64,000 nt of DNA from positions 1 to 64,000 of the forward strand of contig JBBQZZ010000019.1 in NCBI GenBank assembly GCA_038207265.1, given 5' to 3'. Origin of the DNA: JACMLD01 sp038207265. GTDB taxonomy: Bacteria > Bacteroidota > Bacteroidia > Chitinophagales > Chitinophagaceae. A model generated the notes under the pieces. That model did not search any database and had not been told where the DNA came from. It saw only the letters and a list, made by a program, of their open reading frames with translations. Shown piece by piece: positions 44,621 through 51,795 of this stretch (positions are counted from its first letter, which is position 1; each line of letters starts with the position of its first letter). Made by a program: the position numbers and the translations under genes.

Positions 44621-47371
44621 TGCATTCCTGTTTTTTATTTTTTTCCAGCCAAAGAAAATAATTCCTGCAAATACGAGAGCGGCGAACGGATATTTCCATG
44701 AAAATGGTTTGTCTAATAGTATCGGATCTGTTTTGCCAACCAGGATGGGTGCGGCCCAGTAGTAAGGTAAACGGTTATCCCCCTCTGAACTATTTATGAA
44801 ATCAAGCTTTGCTTTTTGCAAAGCAATGTCCAGTGGCAGCCCTTTTACAAGTTGTTCATAAAACAATTCGGTTAGCCTGTAGGTTGCTCTACTATCGATG
44901 GACCACAAATTGGTAACGGATGATGGAACGCCTAGTGCAGCAAATCCGCGGTTGAAGCTAAATACGCCTTCTCCTGCGTAAAAAGTCCCGTTCCCGGTTT
45001 CACAAGCAGATAAAACGATGAGCTGAGTAAAAGGTTTCTTCCCAAGAATAAGCTCAGATAGATACAAAGAAGAATCGGAAAAATATATTACAGGTTCCTT
45101 ATTACTACTGCTATCAGCCGCATGTGTATATAACTGAATGATTTTATACTTGTAAAATTGCTCCATAAAATTACCTTTAGAGGCCTTACCGGCAATGTAG
45201 TTATCTGACTTAATAAAATAAGCTTGTAAATGCGCAAGCGACTGACTACTGCCAGGTAATGCAGATAAATTCATAGCCGCTGGGTATTGTTCTGGTGCAA
45301 CTCCCATAAAATTTAAAGAACCTGAGCTTAAATTTGAAACAAAATTATTCAAAAGATAGCGGGCTGAATAGGTATAACTCACCGGGTGATCATTTAAAAA
45401 ATAAACAGGCGATGCCGGATTTGAAACATTAGTTACCAATGCCTCAAAAGGAAAATAATAACCGTTGGGGGAAATGATTAAACGAGCTGCAGGCAAAATA
45501 TTCTCCCGAAAAATCAACCGGTATAAATGATTGGCTGTTTTGGTATAATCACTAAACCGGCTATTAATTAAAGATTGATTGGTGATATAACTGATATAGA
45601 TTTTTGTTGTGCTATCAAAATCAGTCTTGTTGATTTTATTAAAATAAGTTTGGGAGGATGTTATCAATATTGAATAAACAGCACTATCCCCTTCAAACAA
45701 TTCAAGTAATGACTGGTTATCCTTCAATATTTCTTTTTTTACGTCTATAAGTGTAATCATAGATGTGTCCATGAAGCTCTGATAATACAAAGGATTTCGC
45801 CTTTTTATAAGCTTTTCCAAACGATCCAATATCTGACTGTTTAAACCTAGTTCATTTTGAATCTCGATATTACGCCTTGAAGATAAATTCGCAGTGTTCA
45901 ATTCATTTTCCAACTGTGCGATTTTTCTTTTTACTTGTGCTTGTTGAAGTATATCATCATTACTAAGTTTATTAAATTCATTCAGTTGATCCTGGAGCAG
46001 GACCGCACGGCTTTTTTCAAAAAAATAAAAGGCGTCAGCGGCATTATTTTGCAAGTAAGCAGCGGCTATGGCTTGTTCATATAAACGCCGGGCTTGTTTA
46101 CGCCAGAAAAGTTTCGATTGCATGGCTGATTGTCCCGATTTGATTTCATTTAGCAATTTGTCGGCTACCCGATAAATGTGAAGTGCCGTACTAAGATCTT
46201 CCTCCTTTTTAAGCCGTTTATATTTAAACTGGAAAGCATCTGCTTTATCGAGAACGAGGCCAAAAACATATTCAGCTACATTATTATTTAACAAGCCACT
46301 GCGGTAAGTACGCAATAATACCTGCTCATCTGCCCCAGGCTTTATAATATCAAAAGCTTTTTGAAAATAATAAAATGCAGAATCGTAGCGGCCTTTTTGT
46401 ATCCAGAGATTAGCTATATTATCCAGGATGTTCACTGCACTAAACGGTGAAGCATAACTCAATGCCTTTTTAAAATAAAAAAGGGCTATGTCATACTGCT
46501 GAAGCTGTTGAAAATATAATTTGAATCCCAGGTTAGTAAGAGTTGCTGAACACCCATCATAATTTTTAACTTGTTCATCATAAAATATAGCCTGCTTCGA
46601 ATAAATGAGCGCCATTTTTACATCTTTCTTCTCTGCAGCAATACTGGCCATAGAACCATATAGGGCCCCTAAATTTTTTGTATACCTTGTTTTTCGTGCT
46701 TCTGCAATCGCTTTAAAAAGCAATTCTTCTGCTTCCTTAAATTCACGTAAAAAAATCAGCGAATTGATTCTCCATATCTGGTAAAGAAAAATATGTTCTA
46801 CTTCATAGTCACTTGCACGGCTCATATTTTCCCCAATTATAGCATAATTGATACAGCGGTAATAGTCGCCTGCCTCAAAAAGACCCTGTGTACGTGCATA
46901 AATTAATGGCACTGCATATTCATATCCTGTTTTCAAATTCAAAGCAACTGAAATACAACTGTCTATAGCTTCTGCTTCCAAGTTTGAGCGTTTTAGTGAA
47001 TCATAAAATATTCTGAGATTATTATAGCTTTTGACAAGATGGTTAGGATTGATTGCTGGTTTGCCCGCATGGGTATATATGATATCAATAGACTTACGCG
47101 TATATTCAACGGCGCCGGTAAAATTTTTTTGAACAGAGGTTAACCAGCCAATACGCTGAAGCAACAAAGCATGTGCGGAATCAAATGGATCAGCACATTT
47201 TTTTTCCTTGCTCAGCCTGAATAGTAATTCAACCAATTGTTGTTCAGGCAGCACTTTACTGGAATCGCGGAGATATACAATACGCTTCCACAGAGAATCC
47301 CTGTCCGGACATTGGCCTGACAGGGATGTAGCAAATAACACTGCAGAAAAAATGAATAGGAATAAACGCAT
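44600..47371 (-). CDS. exported TPR-CHAT caspase-like protein with C-terminal membrane anchor
   Basis: Protein of 923 residues. It begins with a signal peptide (MRLFLFIFSAVLFATSLSG, cleavage near QC) and has TPR-type helices over about residues 50-450 (for example YDIALFYFKKALSYA, YDSAFYYFQKAFDII), a coiled-coil linker near 470-530, and a CHAT domain at about 600-880. The caspase-like dyad is intact: His750 in LYTHAADS and Cys790 in VLSACETGNG. A single hydrophobic helix (about 895-915) followed by KKIKNR suggests a type I topology with the CHAT domain in the periplasm. It is the last of a four-gene operon with sigma factor, anti-sigma-like protein and subtilase. Confidence 0.88.
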   Translation of the reverse strand: MRLFLFIFSAVLFATSLSGQCPDRDSLWKRIVYLRDSSKVLPEQQLVELLFRLSKEKKCADPFDSAHALLLQRIGWLTSVQKNFTGAVEYTRKSIDIIYTHAGKPAINPNHLVKSYNNLRIFYDSLKRSNLEAEAIDSCISVALNLKTGYEYAVPLIYARTQGLFEAGDYYRCINYAIIGENMSRASDYEVEHIFLYQIWRINSLIFLREFKEAEELLFKAIAEARKTRYTKNLGALYGSMASIAAEKKDVKMALIYSKQAIFYDEQVKNYDGCSATLTNLGFKLYFQQLQQYDIALFYFKKALSYASPFSAVNILDNIANLWIQKGRYDSAFYYFQKAFDIIKPGADEQVLLRTYRSGLLNNNVAEYVFGLVLDKADAFQFKYKRLKKEEDLSTALHIYRVADKLLNEIKSGQSAMQSKLFWRKQARRLYEQAIAAAYLQNNAADAFYFFEKSRAVLLQDQLNEFNKLSNDDILQQAQVKRKIAQLENELNTANLSSRRNIEIQNELGLNSQILDRLEKLIKRRNPLYYQSFMDTSMITLIDVKKEILKDNQSLLELFEGDSAVYSILITSSQTYFNKINKTDFDSTTKIYISYITNQSLINSRFSDYTKTANHLYRLIFRENILPAARLIISPNGYYFPFEALVTNVSNPASPVYFLNDHPVSYTYSARYLLNNFVSNLSSGSLNFMGVAPEQYPAAMNLSALPGSSQSLAHLQAYFIKSDNYIAGKASKGNFMEQFYKYKIIQLYTHAADSSSNKEPVIYFSDSSLYLSELILGKKPFTQLIVLSACETGNGTFYAGEGVFSFNRGFAALGVPSSVTNLWSIDSRATYRLTELFYEQLVKGLPLDIALQKAKLDFINSSEGDNRLPYYWAAPILVGKTDPILLDKPFSWKYPFAALVFAGIIFFGWKKIKNRNASTQLRV

Positions 47372-47392
47372 CAATTATTACTTGTAAAATCA

Positions 47393-48874
47393 TCATTGAT
47401 TAGAATTATCAATAAACCTTCCATCCCGTGTAACTTTCAAAAGTGAACTGATTGTATGGGTCACAAAATTTATACTCTGCCTGACCGTTGGTGCAGCCGC
47501 TCCAACAACATTTATCAAATTTGCCATCACTTTTCCACTGAAGACGGGTGTAGCGAAAGAAGATCCTTCAAATCCCGAGCTTTGAGAAGGCTTAATGGAC
47601 TTTAAAAAAAATGCACAACAGTTCTGCGAGTTGTTTAATACGCCCAGTGTAACATATCTCGCAGAATAATTTTGGTAGACACATGATTGATTCAAATCTC
47701 TTAAACCAGTAATACTAATAACATTGTTGAGGTTATCGCTGAAACTGGCGGGATAAAATAACCTGATAGCAGCAGGACCATTCAGGAGTTCATTGCTTGC
47801 AGGAACCGGGAATTTACATAGTAAGTTAGGGTCATGCGGCAATGGTAAATTACCTGCTGCAGCAAAAACGAATATGGAATCTGTTCCAGGTGTATTGCAA
47901 CGATTTAAATAATGTGCCAGTACAGGATCTGATATACCGGTGGTGTCATAATAGCCCAGGCTTGCATTGATAATGGTGGCGTGATTTTTAATAGCGTAGC
48001 TTAAGGCACAACCAACATTAAATGTGGTGCCGCTTTCTTTACTATCAAGAACTTTAAGCACCATTATTTTTGGATAGGATGAAACATTTCCCATCGCCTC
48101 CAAAGCAATAGTAGCAACAGCAGTTCCGTGTTTTTTGAGATTATCGTCTTGAAAATAGTCTAAAGAGGAAGCGGGAGTGAAAGCGGGTGCATTAAAAGTA
48201 AAGTTGCGTAAAGTTCTTCCGCCCGGATCAGTCCATATTAGTTTACCAAGTTTGCTGTCGAAATAATCTGGATCCAGTCCCGTATCCATGATAGCTAATA
48301 TTCTTGAATTAGTACCAACATTATTTAAAGCAAATTTATTATCTGCAGCATAATTGACACTGTTGGGATCGATAGCGTTTTGACTCGGCGAATCAACAAC
48401 AAGTCTATTATTAAGGCTGGCGATATAAGGGATGTTATCACCACTACCACCATGTGGCGGAGGCGGAGGTGTTGGCGGATTATAGGCTTGCCCACTTCCA
48501 CTCAGGGGAACGGGTGTGACATTGAGATTATATAATGAGGAATCACATGGGCAATATATTTCATAGTAGGATGGCATAAAGTTATACATCGCCAGATAAT
48601 TTTTTATGTAATCCTTTACAACATCTATTTGCTGGGCCCTGAATGCATCATTGGAACCTGGTGGAAACATGATATTCCAACTGATCCATTTTGAGCTGTC
48701 AGGTTGGGACAAAGGCATGTATGCTGGTGTTATGGAAACTGGTCCGGTAACATTCAATGGCCCTTTAAGATTAAATTTTAAGGTACAGGAATTTAAGCCT
48801 GTTAAAAAGCAAGCTAACAGGATTGTAAAGAGAAAGCCGGAAATAGGTTCACTAAAAAGAAGCCTCTTTTTCAT
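47393..48874 (-). CDS. subtilisin-family (S8) serine protease lipoprotein
   Basis: Protein of 493 residues. The start at 48874 (MKKRLLFSEP) gives a lipoprotein-like signal ending GLNSC with Cys30; a ten-residue extension is not needed. After a variable region with a proline-rich stretch (YNPPTPPPPPHGG) comes the S8 catalytic domain. Its triad is complete: Asp197 in IMDTGLDP, His249 in KHGTAVA and Ser439 in GSSFATP. The domain carries no obvious long pro-peptide. It lies 21 bases upstream of the CHAT gene and 33 bases after the anti-sigma-like gene, so all are cotranscribed. Its target is unknown; cleavage of the neighbour-encoded anti-sigma protein is a hypothesis. Confidence 0.9.
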   Translation of the reverse strand: MKKRLLFSEPISGFLFTILLACFLTGLNSCTLKFNLKGPLNVTGPVSITPAYMPLSQPDSSKWISWNIMFPPGSNDAFRAQQIDVVKDYIKNYLAMYNFMPSYYEIYCPCDSSLYNLNVTPVPLSGSGQAYNPPTPPPPPHGGSGDNIPYIASLNNRLVVDSPSQNAIDPNSVNYAADNKFALNNVGTNSRILAIMDTGLDPDYFDSKLGKLIWTDPGGRTLRNFTFNAPAFTPASSLDYFQDDNLKKHGTAVATIALEAMGNVSSYPKIMVLKVLDSKESGTTFNVGCALSYAIKNHATIINASLGYYDTTGISDPVLAHYLNRCNTPGTDSIFVFAAAGNLPLPHDPNLLCKFPVPASNELLNGPAAIRLFYPASFSDNLNNVISITGLRDLNQSCVYQNYSARYVTLGVLNNSQNCCAFFLKSIKPSQSSGFEGSSFATPVFSGKVMANLINVVGAAAPTVRQSINFVTHTISSLLKVTRDGRFIDNSNQ

Positions 48875-48907
48875 ATTATTAAGTTTAGGGGTTATAGAAA
48901 GCAATGA

Positions 48908-49645
48908 TCACCATTTTCCTAACCATTCTTCCGCTGTTCTCTTTTCTGCTAAATCATTTTCCAACACCTCGTGTAATAATTGTTTCGCCTTTAGCATATC
49001 CACAGGATTGCCACGTTTCATGAGTGTAAGGGCATGATAAAATTTCCCTGGGTTTGTATGGAGAGTAGTCTTCTCTACATCGCTAAAATATTCCAACGCT
49101 TTGTCGTACTGTTTCAATTTCAGGGAAACAATACCTGCATATTTTTTTGCTTCAGTGTTCCCTGTATCCGTTTTAAGAATGGTCTCAAATTGTTCTAATG
49201 CTTCAGCAGGTTTATTGTCATTATATAAATTCTTTCCTTTTTGCAAACTGTTTTCATTACCCATGGTTACCGGCAGCTCATTAAAATTTTCTTTGATGTA
49301 CTTATCTGCCATTTCCTTCGGTGTAGGCTGCGGCCACCAAAACCATCCTGCCATAAGGATTATCAAAATAACTGCTGCAACTGCCGCCACTTTCAACCAC
49401 CGCCTCATAAAAACGACGGGAGGTTTATTTTCTTTAAGCAATTCTTCTGTATTGTATATTTCCCTGAACCGCTTTTTCTTTTCTTCGTTCATTTGATCTT
49501 TAAGCGCAGACAATGAACTACAATAAAAAGCTACCTCATCCGCAAATACCGGGTCATCCTGTATTTTTTGATCAAATTGCCTCATCTCATCCGGAGAAAG
49601 ATTTTTGTCGAAGTAAGCGTTTATGTATTCAATATTCTGCATCAT
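48908..49645 (-). CDS. anti-sigma-like single-pass membrane protein with periplasmic TPR tail
   Basis: Protein of 245 residues. Residues 1-about 80 are helical and acidic (IEYINAYFDKNLSPDEMRQFDQKI), resembling the cytoplasmic sigma-binding part of Bacteroidota anti-sigma factors without a zinc motif. One membrane helix covers residues 83-104, preceded by RRWLK, which predicts an N-in topology. The rest (about 130-245) is TPR-like: NLYNDNKPAEALEQFETILKTD and KKYAGIVSLKLKQYDKALEYF. It overlaps the sigma-factor gene by 17 bases. Two start ATGs are adjacent (49645 and 49642). The anti-sigma role is inferred from architecture and position. Confidence 0.75.
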   Translation of the reverse strand: MMQNIEYINAYFDKNLSPDEMRQFDQKIQDDPVFADEVAFYCSSLSALKDQMNEEKKKRFREIYNTEELLKENKPPVVFMRRWLKVAAVAAVILIILMAGWFWWPQPTPKEMADKYIKENFNELPVTMGNENSLQKGKNLYNDNKPAEALEQFETILKTDTGNTEAKKYAGIVSLKLKQYDKALEYFSDVEKTTLHTNPGKFYHALTLMKRGNPVDMLKAKQLLHEVLENDLAEKRTAEEWLGKW

Positions 49646-50240
49646 GCAGTGGATTTTTGTACAGTTGCCGCAATTTGTCCAGGCAACGAAGCCGGCTGGT
49701 CTTTACGACGTCTGCAGATTTATATTTCAGTTGAGCCGCTACTTCTCTGTCACTATAACCATCAGCAGAAAGCAGCAGCAATTCCCTGCATTTCTCTCCC
49801 AATTCGCTTACTTTCTTTTTCAATAACTCCCAATCTGTTTTTTCAATCATTTTTTGAACAATCGTTTTAGCGGTATCGGATAATTGATGTAACATATCTG
49901 AAACAGAGACAGTGTTATGCACGCTGTTCTTATTGGTCGCTTTTTTGCGTAAAAGGTCAACACATTTATTCTGGAAAATCTGGAACAACCAGGTTTTTAA
50001 AGAAGACCTGCCTTCAAAATTCCCGCTGATAACTTTTTGGATTGCAGATAATACACTATCAGAATAAGCGTCAAATGCTTCTTCTTCCGGCAATGAATAT
50101 TTTTTTGTGCCCTCGCGTATAAAATAAGAATAGGTGGAAAACAACAACTCCTCTCCTTTTCTTCTTTCCATACCTCCCTGTAACAAGCAATCAAAAATAG
50201 CCTGATCTGTTTTGCCGGAAGTATAAGTGGAAATATCCAT
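49629..50240 (-). CDS. ECF-like sigma-70 family factor, first gene of CHAT/subtilase operon
   Basis: Sigma factor of 203 residues. Region 2 is recognisable in FDAYSDSVLSAIQKVISGNFEGRSSLKTWLFQIFQNKCVDLLRKK, and region 4 in ELGEKCRELLLLSADGYSDREVAAQLKYKSADVVKTSRLRCLDKLRQ with the helix-turn-helix R-E-V-A-x-x-L. It is about the usual ECF length. It is translationally coupled to the downstream membrane protein by a 17-base overlap, the standard layout of sigma/anti-sigma pairs. It probably directs its own operon, but no promoter motif is recognised. Confidence 0.88.
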   Translation of the reverse strand: MDISTYTSGKTDQAIFDCLLQGGMERRKGEELLFSTYSYFIREGTKKYSLPEEEAFDAYSDSVLSAIQKVISGNFEGRSSLKTWLFQIFQNKCVDLLRKKATNKNSVHNTVSVSDMLHQLSDTAKTIVQKMIEKTDWELLKKKVSELGEKCRELLLLSADGYSDREVAAQLKYKSADVVKTSRLRCLDKLRQLYKNPLHDAEY

Positions 50241-50459
50241 GAATATATAATGGTATTGTAATATAAGAAAAAATGAAAGGGCTAAAAAAAATATCTGGTC
50301 AGCTGTTTCCTTCCCTGCTTTGTATTGCGACTACTAATTACAACAACGCATTTCGAAACGCCTGGTTGAAAACCGAACCCTCAAAAAGCACCCTTGGAAT
50401 TTTAAATTATGAATGGTGAAACACCAGTCAGCTATCATTAACTATTAAACCTATCAAAA

Positions 50460-51044
50460 ATGAAAAAGATTTTCGTATTTCTTACCGCTGGATTTATTCC
50501 AATCGTAACCATGTTTTTTTCCGCTGATGCTCAAAGTTCAAAACTTGGCTTTGAGTACTATGCAAAAAATGACGGGCAGTCGTTCAAGATCAAAGATTTG
50601 AATTATTTTAAAATTTTGATCGATACAGTGACAGAGGCTGCTCCTTCTAACAATGCAGTTGCGGACCTGTCTGCCATCAGCAAAAAAGCCATCAAAAATT
50701 TTAAAGTAGCATTTGGCAAAACAGAAGCCGTTACCTGGCATCAATTGTCCAATGGATTTACAGCCCATTTCATGGTAAACAACATACTCAACAGGTCCTA
50801 TTACGATAAGAAGGGCAACTGGTTGTATAGTATGCAATGCTATGATGAAAAAAAATTACCTGCTGATGTGAGGAAAATTGTAAAAAGCACTTACTATGAT
50901 TACTCAATTTTTGGTGTACAGGAAATTCGTGTAGATGATAAAATCATTTACCTGGTACACTTAAAAGATGAAGCAGGTTTCAAAACAATAAGGGTGTGTG
51001 AAGGCGAAATGCAGGAATTAGAATCCTTAAAAAACAACCTCTGA
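50460..51044 (+). CDS. secreted PepSY-like protein
   Basis: Protein of 194 residues with a signal peptide (MKKIFVFLTAGFIPIVTMFFSADAQ). The mature part has SKKAIKNFKVAFGKTEAVTWHQLSNGFTAHFMVNN and RSYYDKKGNWLYSMQCYDEKKLPADVRKIVKSTY, the repeat of the PepSY-like (beta-lactamase-inhibitor-like) family abundant in Bacteroidota. It is probably periplasmic and without enzymatic activity. It is divergent from the sigma-factor operon, with a shared 219-base upstream region, and ends at a terminator. Confidence 0.8.
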   Translation: MKKIFVFLTAGFIPIVTMFFSADAQSSKLGFEYYAKNDGQSFKIKDLNYFKILIDTVTEAAPSNNAVADLSAISKKAIKNFKVAFGKTEAVTWHQLSNGFTAHFMVNNILNRSYYDKKGNWLYSMQCYDEKKLPADVRKIVKSTYYDYSIFGVQEIRVDDKIIYLVHLKDEAGFKTIRVCEGEMQELESLKNNL

Positions 51045-51093
51045 ATTAAAAATGGCTGGCACTTAATTGCCAGAGAAAAATCAAGGTATGCAT

Positions 51094-51125
51094 AAACAGG
51101 TATTCATTTACCTGTTTATTTTTTT
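51094..51125 (+). terminator. rho-independent terminator
   Basis: Perfect 9-bp stem AAACAGGTA (51094-51102) and TACCTGTTT (51109-51117) around TTCATT, followed by ATTTTTTTG. It lies 49 bases after the PepSY-like gene. Confidence 0.85.
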
Positions 51126-51198
51126 GATATAACAGCAAGATTCTTTGTTTGACCAGAAATTGATAACTTCGAAAAATTTACCGGCATATTTAATAGAC

Positions 51199-51618
51199 AT
51201 GATTCAACGTATTCAGACCATCTGGCTTTTACTTGCAACTGCAGCCGCCTTTCTAACTTTTAAATTTTCTTTCTTCATTGGAAATAAAATTGAATTGAAC
51301 CAGGCTCCGAAATTTACTTACCTGAATGCACAGAGCAGTATCTTACTTATGATAATTACTGTTGCTATTGCGCTTTCTGCGTTCATATGTATTTTTCTAT
51401 TTAAGAACAGGAAACTTCAACTCAGGGTTGTGTTGGTAACAGTGATGGTTTCAATACTCAACCTGGCAATGTATTACCTGGAAACAAAAAAATTTGCGGA
51501 CGGCGAATACAGTCTTACTGCAATTATTGGACTTACCATCCCTATTTTATTAATACTTGCTGCACGGGGCATCAATAGAGACGAAAAACTCGTTAAAAGT
51601 TTAGACAGGCTCAGGTAA
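51199..51618 (+). CDS. DUF4293-like four-helix membrane protein
   Basis: Membrane protein of 139 residues with four hydrophobic helices. The start at 51199 (MIQRIQTIWLLLATAAAF) is typical of the DUF4293 family, whose members start MIQRIQT; an 18-residue upstream extension has no family match and would lie close to the terminator. The C-terminus GINRDEKLVKSLDRLR is also family-like. Function is unknown; the family is restricted largely to Bacteroidota. Confidence 0.8.
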   Translation: MIQRIQTIWLLLATAAAFLTFKFSFFIGNKIELNQAPKFTYLNAQSSILLMIITVAIALSAFICIFLFKNRKLQLRVVLVTVMVSILNLAMYYLETKKFADGEYSLTAIIGLTIPILLILAARGINRDEKLVKSLDRLR

Positions 51619-51795
51619 ATATATCACTTAGCTCCAGCTAATTATGGTAATGGCACACTGTGTTCCTGATATACTTAATGGACAAAAATTCACATAACTG
51701 TTTGCCAGCTGAAATAGAAGATTCAACTATTGAAACCATGAAGTAACAATAAATTTTACCAATGAAATAAAACCGCCTTTGTTTAGCGATTTTAT

